A DNA stretch of 64,000 nt from Streptomyces sp. AA1529 (GTDB lineage: Bacteria > Actinomycetota > Actinomycetes > Streptomycetales > Streptomycetaceae): contig NZ_ALAP01000048.1 of the NCBI RefSeq assembly GCF_000280905.1, positions 62,001 through 126,000 of the forward strand, in the 5' to 3' direction. A program made the position numbers and the translations under genes. Under the pieces are notes generated by a model. It made no database searches. It had not been told where the DNA came from and was given only the letters and a program-made list of their open reading frames with translations. This document shows positions 15,321 through 23,007 of the stretch, piece after piece. The number at the start of each line of letters is the position of its first letter. The stretch's first letter is position 1.

Positions 15321-16435
15321 TGAGTCCCCTCCGCCATGCTGCCGTGCTGCTGCGCCTGTAGTTGCTGTGCTTGAAGCTGCTGAGCCTGCTGTGCCTGCTG
15401 TGCCTGCTCAACATGCGGATCCCGCAGCGCGATTTCCCGCGCCGCCTCCAGGTAGGAGAGCGACCCACTGGAACCCGGATCGTATGTCAGAACCGTCTGC
15501 CCGTAGCTGGGGGCCTCCGAAATACGCACCGACCGCGGGATATTGGTCCGCAGGACCTCCTTCCCGAAGTGCCCACGCACCTCCTCCGCCACCTGCGACG
15601 CCAGCCGGGTACGGCCGTCGTACATGGTGAGGATGATGGTCGACACGTGCAGTTTCGGGTTCAGATGGCCCTTCACCAGCTCGACGTTCCGCAGCAGTTG
15701 GCCGAGGCCCTCCAGCGCGTAGTACTCGCACTGAATGGGGATCAGCACCTCGGCACCGGCCACGAGCGCGTTCACCGTCAGCAACCCGAGGGAGGGCGGG
15801 CAGTCGATGAGGATGTAGTCCAACGGCTGCTCGTACGCCTCGATGGCACGCTGAAGGCGACTCTCCCGCGCCACCAGCGACACGAGTTCGATCTCCGCAC
15901 CGGCGAGATCGATGGTCGCTGGCGCGCAGAAGAGTCCCTCCACGTCCGGCACCGGCTGGACGACTTCCGAGAGCGGTTTGCTCTCCACCAGAACGTCGTA
16001 GATCGACGGCACCTCGGCGTGGTGGTCGACCCCCAGCGCCGTCGAGGCGTTGCCCTGCGGGTCGAGGTCGACCACGAGGACGCGGCCCCCGTGCAAGGCC
16101 AGCGAGGCCGCGAGGTTCACGGTCGTGGTGGTCTTGCCGACGCCGCCCTTCTGGTTGGCGACGACCATGATCCGCGTCTGGGCGGGCCGGGGCAGGCCCT
16201 CCCCGGCACGGTTCATCGCCTCGACCGCCTGCTGTGCCGCGCGGCCGATCGGGGTGTCGTCCATGGGCGGTGGCGTCTCACGTGCCGCATCACCGCGGGG
16301 TGCGACCGCGCTGGTATCCCCTGGCTCTGAACGGGGACCGGGGACCGGGTCGGCCATCGGTCCCGCGATGTTGGCGTCGGACCGCAACGGTTCACTCTCC
16401 TCAACATCAGGCTCGCTATGAGCAGAGCCTCCCAT
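15317..16435 (-). CDS. parA: Chromosome-partitioning ATPase ParA
   Basis: Walker-type ATPase that positions ParB-parS complexes and, in Streptomyces, assembles along aerial hyphae. With the ATG at 16435 it has 372 residues. The deviant Walker A motif is KGGVGKTTT, followed by VVDLDPQGNAS and LIDCPPSLG. The C-terminus is a Gln/Ala-rich tail with repeated AQQ and LQAQQ. The frame stays open upstream to 16606. I choose 16435 because the family N-terminus there (a Gly-Ser-x-His-x-Glu pattern followed by VEESE) looks conserved; no Shine-Dalgarno decides it, and ATG 16357 is the alternative. It is transcribed first in the parAB operon. Confidence 0.92.
   Translation of the reverse strand: MGGSAHSEPDVEESEPLRSDANIAGPMADPVPGPRSEPGDTSAVAPRGDAARETPPPMDDTPIGRAAQQAVEAMNRAGEGLPRPAQTRIMVVANQKGGVGKTTTTVNLAASLALHGGRVLVVDLDPQGNASTALGVDHHAEVPSIYDVLVESKPLSEVVQPVPDVEGLFCAPATIDLAGAEIELVSLVARESRLQRAIEAYEQPLDYILIDCPPSLGLLTVNALVAGAEVLIPIQCEYYALEGLGQLLRNVELVKGHLNPKLHVSTIILTMYDGRTRLASQVAEEVRGHFGKEVLRTNIPRSVRISEAPSYGQTVLTYDPGSSGSLSYLEAAREIALRDPHVEQAQQAQQAQQLQAQQLQAQQHGSMAEGTQ
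16275..16288. promoter_or_regulatory. Degenerate parS-like sequence in parA
   Basis: GTCTCACGTGCCGC matches parS at 10 of 14 positions, keeping the CACGTG centre. It encodes A-A-R-E-T in the ParA N-terminal extension. It may be a decayed parS; binding is doubtful. Confidence 0.35.
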
Positions 16436-16572
16436 GCTTTCGGTCCGGTGAACCAGCGAGCCCCACTCAGTTGTGGATGAATCCACTTCCGAGCGGGGCT
16501 CAGGGGCGGTCTGGCTGCGCCCGCCGGCGGCGGCGCGGCCTCGGTTGATGATTCCGTGCAACAGAGAGCGGC

Positions 16573-16586
16573 GTTTCACGTGAAAC
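16573..16586. promoter_or_regulatory. parS site 6, upstream of parA
   Basis: Exact GTTTCACGTGAAAC, 138 bases upstream of the chosen parA start, in the 306-bp gap to rsmG. It is placed to let ParB repress its own operon. The rest of the gap holds the rsmG terminator and a relatively AT-rich stretch (about 16635-16672) that could contain parAB promoters. Confidence 0.95.
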
Positions 16587-16684
16587 ACGATGCACAGGCA
16601 CCGCACCGTGTCCGCCGCGACACTCCGTTCCGCGGGGTCTTAAGCGTTTTTATGGAGTAACCGAATCAGCGTTTCAGCGCCCGA

Positions 16685-16740
16685 CCGGACGACCAGCCGG
16701 CCCGACCAACACATCGGCGGGGCCGGACTGCCTCGTCCGG
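16685..16740. terminator. Two-stem terminator of the rpmH-rsmG operon
   Basis: Nested inverted repeats: outer CCGGACGA (16685-16692) with TCGTCCGG (16733-16740), inner CCGGCCC (16697-16703) with GGGCCGG (16720-16726). It begins one base after the rsmG stop and should end the minus-strand operon before parA. Confidence 0.7.
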
Positions 16741-16741
16741 A

Positions 16742-17506
16742 TCAGCGTCGCCGCCGGCCGCCCCGGGCAGAGCGGCCGTTCGCCCGGGCCGCCTTCTCGG
16801 CCTTGACCCGCCGTGCGGCGAAGCGCACCCCGCCGGGGCTCTCCCCGACTCTGGCGCGTACCACCGTCGAGGGCGGATCGATCAGCTCCTGGCCGATGTG
16901 CTCCACGGTCGTCTCCACGACCCCCAGCTTGTGCAACGCGTCCCGGGCTGTCCGCACCTCGTCCTCGGCGGTGTCGCCCTTGAGCGCCACCATCTCGCCG
17001 TACGGCCGCAGCAGCGGAACGCCCCAACCGGCCAGCCGGTCCAGCGGCGCCACCGCGCGGGCCGTCACCACGTGCACCGGCGTCAGCGTGCCCAGCATCT
17101 CCTCGGCCCGCCCGCGCAGCACCGTCACATGATCGAGCCCGAGCAGCTCGACGACTTCCTGGAGGAACGTCGTGCGGCGCAGCAGCGGCTCCAGCAGCGT
17201 GATCTCCAGATCCGGCCGCACCAACGCCAGCGGAATGCCGGGCAGCCCGGCACCCGAGCCGACATCGCACACCGTGACACCCTCGGGCACCACCTCGGAG
17301 AGCACCACACAGTTCAGCAGGTGCCGCTCCCACAGCCGCGGCACCTCGCGCGGGCCGAGCAGCCCGCGCCGCACTCCGGCATCCGCCAGCAGTTCCGCGT
17401 ACCGTTCCACCGTACGGAGGCTGTCGCCGAACGCCCTGCGCGCCGCCTCGGGAGCGGGTGGCAGGCCCGGCTGCTCCTCCGGGGACTCCCCCGACTGCTG
17501 TGTCAC
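16742..17506 (-). CDS. rsmG: 16S rRNA (guanine-527-N7)-methyltransferase
   Basis: Methylates G527 in 16S rRNA with S-adenosylmethionine. Loss of this enzyme gives low-level streptomycin resistance in actinomycetes. The 254-residue protein has the SAM-binding motif DVGSGAGLPGIPLA and the family stretch VTARAVAPL. A basic C-terminal tail rich in Arg and Gly extends it beyond the usual 210-240 residues. The GTG start at 17506 overlaps the jag stop (GTGA), so translation is coupled, and it is the last gene of the operon. Confidence 0.93.
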   Translation of the reverse strand: MTQQSGESPEEQPGLPPAPEAARRAFGDSLRTVERYAELLADAGVRRGLLGPREVPRLWERHLLNCVVLSEVVPEGVTVCDVGSGAGLPGIPLALVRPDLEITLLEPLLRRTTFLQEVVELLGLDHVTVLRGRAEEMLGTLTPVHVVTARAVAPLDRLAGWGVPLLRPYGEMVALKGDTAEDEVRTARDALHKLGVVETTVEHIGQELIDPPSTVVRARVGESPGGVRFAARRVKAEKAARANGRSARGGRRRR

Positions 17507-18015
17507 GGGAGTACGACCACGCAGCGCTGCGGCTCCTCGCCCTCGGACTCGCTGCGCAGTCCGGCCGCCTTCACCGCGTCGTGCACGACCTTGCGCTCGA
17601 ACGGCGTCATCGGGCGGAGCTTCACGGCCTCACCGCTGCTCTGGGCCTCCTGCGCCGCCTTCGCGCCCAGCTCCGCGAGCTCCTCGCGCTTCTGGGCCCG
17701 GAATCCGGCGATGTCCAGCATCAGCCGGCTGCGGTCGCCGGTCTCGCGGTGCACGGCGAGCCGGGTCAGCTCCTGGAGGGCCTCCAGGACCTCACCGTCC
17801 CGGCCCACCAGCTTCTGCAGGTCGCGGCCCGATCCCTCGCTGACCACCGACACCGCGGCGCGGTCGGCCTCGACGTCCATGTCGATGTCGCCGTCCAGGT
17901 CGGCGATGTCGAGCAGCCCCTCGAGGTAGTCGGCCGCGATCTCACCCTCCTGTTCCAGCCGGGTCAGGGTGTCGCTGTCGGCCTCGGTGCCTTCTGGCGC
18001 AGTCGTATCCGTCAC
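17503..18015 (-). CDS. jag: KH/R3H RNA-binding protein Jag (KhpB)
   Basis: A 170-residue protein with a KH domain (GRDLQKLVGRDGEVLEAL, the GxxG-type loop) and a C-terminal R3H domain (TPFERKVVHDAV). Proteins of this family bind RNA and are linked to cell elongation in other Gram-positive bacteria. The family often has an N-terminal Jag domain; here the N-terminus is a short acidic stretch, as in other actinobacteria. The GTG at 18015 follows AAGGAG. It lies between yidC and rsmG, 20 bases after yidC. Confidence 0.9.
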   Translation of the reverse strand: MTDTTAPEGTEADSDTLTRLEQEGEIAADYLEGLLDIADLDGDIDMDVEADRAAVSVVSEGSGRDLQKLVGRDGEVLEALQELTRLAVHRETGDRSRLMLDIAGFRAQKREELAELGAKAAQEAQSSGEAVKLRPMTPFERKVVHDAVKAAGLRSESEGEEPQRCVVVLP

Positions 18016-18035
18016 GGCGGGGACTCCTTCGATGC

Positions 18036-19211
18036 TCACTTCTTGGAGGGGTGCTTGGGGCGCTGCGGGCCCTTGCGCTGGCCGGACTTCTTCTGGCCCG
18101 ACTTCTGCTGCTGGCCTGCCGCCTTCGACCCGCCGCCCTGCTTCTGGCCGCCCTGCTTCTGGCCGGACTTCTGCTGGCCGGACTGGCCGGACTGCTTCTC
18201 GTTCGTCTTCGGTCCGGTCTTCTGCATGGACGTGGCGGCCGAGGTGGACTCGTCCTTGTCCGTGCTCGTGGCGACCGCGCCGCCGCCCTGACGCTGCGAC
18301 TTGCTCTGCCGCTTCGGCTGCTGCCGCCGGACCCGGGCGGCCTCGGCGGCCTCGCGCGCCTCGACCTCCTTGGGGTCCTCCTTGAGCTTGCCCTGGGCGC
18401 GCAGCTTCTCCTGGCGCTCGTTGAAGGCGCGGGAGCCGGGGGTCGGGTTGCGCTTGATCACGAACATCTGCTGGCCCATCGTCCACACGTTGGTGGTCAG
18501 CCAGTAGATGAGGACACCGACGGGGAAGTTGATACCGAAGACGGCGAACATGATGGGGAAGACGTACATCAGCATCTTCTGCTGCTGCATGAACGGCGTC
18601 TTCACCGTCAGGTCGACGTTCTTGGTCATCAGCTGGCGCTGCGTGTAGAACTGCGACGCCGACATCAGAACGATCATGATGACCGTGACCACGCGGACGT
18701 CGGCCAACGAGGCGCCCAGCTCCTGCACCTTCTGGGCGCTGTCCATGAACTTGGCCGCGATCGGCGCGCCGAAGATCTGGGCGTTCCGGGCGCTGTCGAC
18801 CTGATCGGCGTTGAGGACGCCCACCGGCTTGTTGTCGGCGATGTGCTGGAGGACCCGGAAGAGGGCGATGAAGAACGGCGACTGCGCGAGGATCGGCAGG
18901 CAGCTGGAGAGCGGGTTGGTGCCCGTCTCCTTGTAGAGCTTCATCATCTCTTCGCTCTGGCGCTGCTTGTCACTCTTGTAGCGCTCCTGGATCGCCTTCA
19001 TCTTCGGCTGGAGCGCCTGCATGTTCCGCGTCGACTTGATCTGCTTGACGAAGAGCGGGATCAGGCAGATCCGGATCAGCACCACCAGGAAGAAGATGGA
19101 CAGACCCCAGGCCCAGCCGCCGTCCGGGTCGAAGACCAGGCTGAACAGCGAATGGAACTGGACGATGATCCAGGAGACGGCTTTGTAGAGAGGACTCAGG
19201 ATCGTGTCCAC
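18036..19211 (-). CDS. yidC: Membrane protein insertase YidC
   Basis: Inserts and folds membrane proteins, alone or with the Sec translocon. The 391-residue protein is the Gram-positive/Oxa1 type: a first helix near residue 10, then a core of helices at about 35-55, 95-125, 170-190 and 215-260. The conserved Arg sits in the first core helix (LIRICLIPL), followed by a cytoplasmic hairpin (ALQPKMKAIQERYK). About 130 highly charged residues, ending in Lys/Gln/Gly repeats, form a basic tail likely to touch the ribosome. GTG start 19211 follows AAGGAG; yidD ends 4 bases upstream. Confidence 0.94.
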   Translation of the reverse strand: MDTILSPLYKAVSWIIVQFHSLFSLVFDPDGGWAWGLSIFFLVVLIRICLIPLFVKQIKSTRNMQALQPKMKAIQERYKSDKQRQSEEMMKLYKETGTNPLSSCLPILAQSPFFIALFRVLQHIADNKPVGVLNADQVDSARNAQIFGAPIAAKFMDSAQKVQELGASLADVRVVTVIMIVLMSASQFYTQRQLMTKNVDLTVKTPFMQQQKMLMYVFPIMFAVFGINFPVGVLIYWLTTNVWTMGQQMFVIKRNPTPGSRAFNERQEKLRAQGKLKEDPKEVEAREAAEAARVRRQQPKRQSKSQRQGGGAVATSTDKDESTSAATSMQKTGPKTNEKQSGQSGQQKSGQKQGGQKQGGGSKAAGQQQKSGQKKSGQRKGPQRPKHPSKK

Positions 19212-19214
19212 GAA

Positions 19215-19505
19215 TCAGGCTCCTTGGGCGTTGGACTGGGTCCGGTGCTGCTGCCAGCGGGAGCGGATCCGCTGGTGCCATACCGGGTGCTTCCGGGCGG
19301 GGACATGGTCGACGCCACCGGGCGACCACGGATTGCAGCGCAGGATGCGCCAAGCCGTCAGGCCCGTTCCCTTCACGGCGCCATGACGGGCGATGGCCGT
19401 GTACCCGTAGTGGGAGCACGACGGGTAGTACCGGCACACCGGGCCGAGCATCGGACTGATGGTCCACTGGTACAGCTTGATCAACCACAGCAGCGGGTAC
19501 TTCAC
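19215..19505 (-). CDS. yidD: Membrane protein insertion efficiency factor YidD
   Basis: A 96-residue amphipathic membrane-associated protein that assists YidC. It has the family core YQWTISPMLGPVCRYYPSCSHYGYTA with the three conserved cysteines and RILRCNPWSPGGVDHVP. The GTG start (19505) overlaps the rnpA stop in a GTGA junction, so it is coupled to rnpA. Confidence 0.93.
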   Translation of the reverse strand: MKYPLLWLIKLYQWTISPMLGPVCRYYPSCSHYGYTAIARHGAVKGTGLTAWRILRCNPWSPGGVDHVPARKHPVWHQRIRSRWQQHRTQSNAQGA

Positions 19506-19933
19506 TGAGCTCTCCCTCCCGGTTCGCGTCCGGGATTCCGGGGGCTGTCCCCCGTGGCGGCAGAGCGGTGAGGGGGCCCGTTGAGCAGCTTCCGCAGCGC
19601 GGCATCCAGATCGCGGGCCAGTTCCACGTGGTCCGCGTCCGCCGCACCGGGTTGCGCCCGTACGACAACCAGGCTACCGGGGGGCAGCAGGGACAGCCGG
19701 TCTCGCAGCAGATGCCGCAGCCGTCGCTTCACACGGTTACGGATCACCGCGTTGCCGACAGCCTTGCTCACGACGAAACCCGCACGCGGCGGGGGAACCT
19801 CTCCCCCCGGCGCGTGCGGGTCCGTTCGACTGCGTAGATGGACGACGAGAAGCGGGCGACCGGCCCTGCGTCCTCGGCGTACCGCAGCCGCGAAGTCCTC
19901 GCGCCGCCTCAGCCGGTTCTCGGTAGGCAGCAC
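19502..19933 (-). CDS. rnpA: Ribonuclease P protein component
   Basis: Basic protein subunit of RNase P, which trims the 5' ends of pre-tRNAs. The 143-residue protein starts MLPTENRLRRREDF and has the RNR motif in AVIRNRVKRRLRHLL. The C-terminal 30 residues are a non-conserved Arg/Pro/Gly tail. The GTG start at 19933 is 24 bases after the rpmH stop; rpmH-rnpA linkage is almost universal in bacteria. Confidence 0.94.
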   Translation of the reverse strand: MLPTENRLRRREDFAAAVRRGRRAGRPLLVVHLRSRTDPHAPGGEVPPPRAGFVVSKAVGNAVIRNRVKRRLRHLLRDRLSLLPPGSLVVVRAQPGAADADHVELARDLDAALRKLLNGPPHRSAATGDSPRNPGREPGGRAQ

Positions 19934-19957
19934 GTCATGGACCTGTGGTCGGGCTGC

Positions 19958-20095
19958 TCAGGCCGACAGGCGGGCGCGACCCTTGCTGCGGCGGTTCGCG
20001 ACGATCGCGCGGCCGGCGCGGGTCCGCATGCGCAGCCGGAAGCCGTGGGTCTTCGCGCGGCGACGGTTGTTCGGCTGGAAGGTGCGCTTGCTCAC
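19958..20095 (-). CDS. rpmH: 50S ribosomal protein L34
   Basis: A 45-residue ribosomal protein: it starts MSKRTFQPNNRRRAKTHGF and ends KGRARLSA, the full L34 length. The GTG start at 20095 has TGGAG about seven bases upstream. It heads the minus-strand operon rpmH-rnpA-yidD-yidC-jag-rsmG. Confidence 0.96.
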   Translation of the reverse strand: MSKRTFQPNNRRRAKTHGFRLRMRTRAGRAIVANRRSKGRARLSA

Positions 20096-20288
20096 TCGGG
20101 GGCTCCAGAGATGCTTGGTGTCCCACGCTCGCCGCAGGACTGGGTTCGGAAAGTCGACCGGCTGTCACCGTGCGCCCACGAGTAGCTCGCAACGCCCGAG
20201 TGTGCACCGCTTCATGATCGACCGGGAATCCCGTTTGATCTTGCCCATCGGAGGCAGGCGGCAGCAGCCGTCGACACTCGACCTGGTT

Positions 20289-20318
20289 ACGGTACGCGTG
20301 CCCGCACCACCCGGTCAA
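20289..20318 (-). promoter_or_regulatory. Candidate rpmH operon promoter
   Basis: On the minus strand TTGACC (20318-20313), an 18-base spacer, then TACCGT (20294-20289), close to the vegetative HrdB-type consensus. It implies a leader of about 190 nt before rpmH. Confidence 0.45.
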
Positions 20319-20384
20319 ACCGGGCCCGGCCACCCGCCCGGCGGCCACCCGGTGACGACTCGACTACTGCACTCGTGCACAGCC

Positions 20385-20393
20385 TGTGGACAA
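20385..20393 (-). promoter_or_regulatory. Perfect DnaA box at the dnaA promoter
   Basis: TGTGGACAA, the reverse complement of TTGTCCACA. It ends 4 bases before the candidate -35 of the dnaA promoter, where bound DnaA could hinder RNA polymerase. Confidence 0.75.
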
Positions 20394-20397
20394 CGAC

Positions 20398-20427
20398 TTG
20401 AACGGGGCAGGTCCGCGTGACTACCGT
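20398..20427 (+). promoter_or_regulatory. Candidate dnaA promoter
   Basis: TTGAAC (20398-20403), 18-base spacer, TACCGT (20422-20427). It uses the same spacer and the same -10 hexamer as the opposing rpmH promoter. Transcription would start near 20434, leaving a leader of about 115 nt. Confidence 0.5.
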
Positions 20428-20549
20428 GGCCGAACTTCCTTTCCTTCCCGACCGTCCCGAGAAACATGCATTCGTGGGACCGGGTCGGTCACCGGACGAC
20501 CGTCACCCACCGAGTGACCCGTCACCCAGCGAGTGAGAGAGCGTGCCCC

Positions 20550-22604
20550 GTGGCTGACCTACCTGCCGATCTTGCCGCAGTGTGGCCACGGGTGCTGGAG
20601 CAGCTCCTGCGCGAGGGGCAGGGTGTCGAGGCGAAGGACCAGCGCTGGCTGCAGGACTGCCAGCCGCTCGTCCTGGTCTCCGGTACGGCTCTGCTCGGCG
20701 TACCGAACGAGTATGCGAAAGGGGTGCTGGAGGGCCGGCTCGCCCCGCTGATCACCGAGGCGCTCGGCCGCGAATGCCAGCAGCCCATCCGGCTGGCGAT
20801 CACGGTGACAGGCCCGGCACCCGAGGCCGCCCCGCCCGCTCCCGCCATCCCCGCACCCACGCCGCCCCCGGAACAGCAGACCCCGCCCCCGCAGGCACAG
20901 CAGCCGCAGGCGCCCCAGCAGGTACCCCAGCAGCAGGGCCAGAGCCAGGGACCGGCGCAGCCGCAGGGGCAGGGGCAGGCCCATGCGCAGCAGGAGCGGT
21001 ACGGCCAGGAGCGCTACCCCGACGAGCGCTACGAGCAGTACGACCAGTACGACGGCCGGGATGTCCCCGGTGCCCGCTCCGCGTACCCCTCGGACTACGC
21101 CCGCAGCGCCCTCCCCTCCAGCGGCCCCGGATCGCCCACCGCCCCGCCCGCGTCCTGGCAGCAGCCGCGCGAGCCGTACCCGCCCCAGCGGCACCGCTCC
21201 TACGACCCGCAGCAGGGCTACGAGCGGCAGCAGTCCTACGACCAGCAGCCGTACGAGCAGCAGGGCACCGGCTACGACTCCTCCCAGGGCTACGAGCGCG
21301 GCGGCGGCCAGGGCTATGAGCGCGGCGGTCAGGGCTACGACGGCGGTCCCGGCTACCAGGGCGGCCCGGCCGGGCAACGGAACCAGGGCTACGACCAGCA
21401 GTCGTTCGAGGGGTACGAGCCGCAGCACCAGCAGCGCCCCCGTCCCCAGGTGCCGCCCCAGGGCCGGCCCCCCGCGCCGCACTACGACAGTCCCGCACAG
21501 CTGCCGGCGCCCAGCGGAGCACCGGGGCCGCTGGCCGCGCAGCCCGCGCCCGCCACCGGACCCGGCGAGCCGACGGCGCGGCTGAACCCGAAGTACCTCT
21601 TCGACACCTTCGTGATCGGCGCCTCGAACCGGTTCGCGCACGCGGCGGCCGTCGCCGTGGCGGAGGCACCGGCCAAGGCGTACAACCCGCTGTTCATCTA
21701 CGGCGAGTCCGGACTCGGCAAGACGCACCTGCTGCACGCGATCGGCCACTACGCGCGCAGCCTCTACCCCGGCACGCGGGTGCGCTATGTCAGCTCGGAG
21801 GAGTTCACCAACGAGTTCATCAACTCCATCCGGGACGGCAAGGCGGACGCCTTCCGCAAGCGCTACCGCGACATGGACATCCTGCTCGTCGACGACGTCC
21901 AGTTCCTGGCGGACAAGGAGTCGACGCAGGAGGAGTTCTTCCACACCTTCAACACCCTGCACAACGCCAACAAGCAGATCGTGCTCTCCAGCGACCGGCC
22001 GCCCAAGGCGCTGGAGACGCTCGAGGACCGGCTGCGCAACCGCTTCGAGTGGGGCCTGATCACCGACGTCCAGCCCCCCGAGCTGGAGACACGGATCGCG
22101 ATCCTCCGCAAGAAGGCGGTACAGGAGCAGCTGAACGCGCCACCCGAGGTGCTGGAGTTCATCGCGTCGCGCATCTCGCGCAACATCCGGGAGCTGGAAG
22201 GCGCCCTGATCCGGGTGACGGCCTTCGCCAGCCTCAACCGGCAGCCGGTCGACCTCGGGCTGACCGAGATCGTGCTGAAGGACCTGATCCCCGGCGGCGA
22301 GGACGCGACACCGGAGATCACCGCACCCGCCATCATGGCCGCGACGGCGGACTACTTCGGGCTGACGGTGGACGACCTGTGCGGCTCTTCGCGCAGCCGG
22401 GTGCTGGTCACGGCGCGGCAGATCGCGATGTATCTGTGCCGGGAGCTGACCGACCTGTCGCTGCCGAAGATCGGCGGACAGTTCGGCGGCCGCGACCACA
22501 CCACGGTGATGCATGCGGATCGCAAGATCCGCGCGCTGATGGCCGAGCGGCGCTCCATCTACAACCAGGTCACGGAGCTGACCAACCGCATCAAGAACGG
22601 CTGA
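20550..22604 (+). CDS. dnaA: Chromosomal replication initiator DnaA
   Basis: Binds DnaA boxes in oriC as an ATP form and opens the DNA. The 684-residue protein starts at GTG 20550 (MADLPADLAAVWPRVLEQLL). Domain I covers about 1-90. Domain II is a very long disordered linker (about 95-345) rich in Gln, Pro, Tyr and Gly with repeats such as GYERGG, a Streptomyces hallmark. The AAA+ domain has Walker A GESGLGKTH (near 386) and Walker B LLVDDVQFL. The C-terminal box-binding domain has GGRDHTTVMHADRKI. A frame-open stretch upstream has no good start. The perfect DnaA box at 20385 suggests autoregulation. Confidence 0.96.
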   Translation: MADLPADLAAVWPRVLEQLLREGQGVEAKDQRWLQDCQPLVLVSGTALLGVPNEYAKGVLEGRLAPLITEALGRECQQPIRLAITVTGPAPEAAPPAPAIPAPTPPPEQQTPPPQAQQPQAPQQVPQQQGQSQGPAQPQGQGQAHAQQERYGQERYPDERYEQYDQYDGRDVPGARSAYPSDYARSALPSSGPGSPTAPPASWQQPREPYPPQRHRSYDPQQGYERQQSYDQQPYEQQGTGYDSSQGYERGGGQGYERGGQGYDGGPGYQGGPAGQRNQGYDQQSFEGYEPQHQQRPRPQVPPQGRPPAPHYDSPAQLPAPSGAPGPLAAQPAPATGPGEPTARLNPKYLFDTFVIGASNRFAHAAAVAVAEAPAKAYNPLFIYGESGLGKTHLLHAIGHYARSLYPGTRVRYVSSEEFTNEFINSIRDGKADAFRKRYRDMDILLVDDVQFLADKESTQEEFFHTFNTLHNANKQIVLSSDRPPKALETLEDRLRNRFEWGLITDVQPPELETRIAILRKKAVQEQLNAPPEVLEFIASRISRNIRELEGALIRVTAFASLNRQPVDLGLTEIVLKDLIPGGEDATPEITAPAIMAATADYFGLTVDDLCGSSRSRVLVTARQIAMYLCRELTDLSLPKIGGQFGGRDHTTVMHADRKIRALMAERRSIYNQVTELTNRIKNG

Positions 22605-22623
22605 CGGCGGACTGCCGGTTGCC

Positions 22624-22675
22624 GGCGCCGCGGGGAGGCGGTAGCGGGCGGCCGCTGCCCCCTCTCCGCGGCGCC
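22624..22675 (+). terminator. dnaA terminator, long hairpin
   Basis: Outer 15-bp stem (22624-22638 with 22661-22675, one G-T pair) and inner 8-bp stem (22640-22647 with 22652-22659) around a 4-base loop. It starts 20 bases after the dnaA stop and should keep dnaA transcription out of oriC. Confidence 0.8.
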
Positions 22676-22941
22676 GACGGCGGCGTTCCCGGCCCCCGCA
22701 CCGCTCCGGCACCCGCACCGCTCCGGCACCCGGCCTCCGAGACATGCCCGCGCCTCGGGAGCCGGCGGCAGGCCACGAGAGCCCCCAGCCCCCAGCCCTC
22801 GGCCCCGGCCGGCGCCTGCTCCCGCGCCCCGAGGCAGGACGAGGCACGGCGCGCACCCCTCCAGCGACGATGTCCCGGGGTCTCCCACACACGGCGCGAG
22901 GCCTCCCATGGACGTCCCGTGCCCCCCTCCGCACTCCGCTC

Positions 22942-23007
22942 CGCAGCCGGCCCGCAGCCGGCCCGCAGCCGGCCCGCAGCCGGCCCACAGCCGGCCCACA
23001 GCTGGGG
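22942..23007. repeat. 11-bp tandem array at the left edge of oriC
   Basis: Unit CGCAGCCGGCC: four exact copies (22942-22985), a fifth with CACAG (22986-22996) and a degenerate sixth running into the first DnaA box (23003). The 11-bp period is close to one helical turn. Confidence 0.9.

Noticed and set aside
22942..23007. CRISPR array (regular repeats at oriC)
   Set aside because: Units are 11 bp and directly adjacent; there are no spacers and no cas genes in the window.
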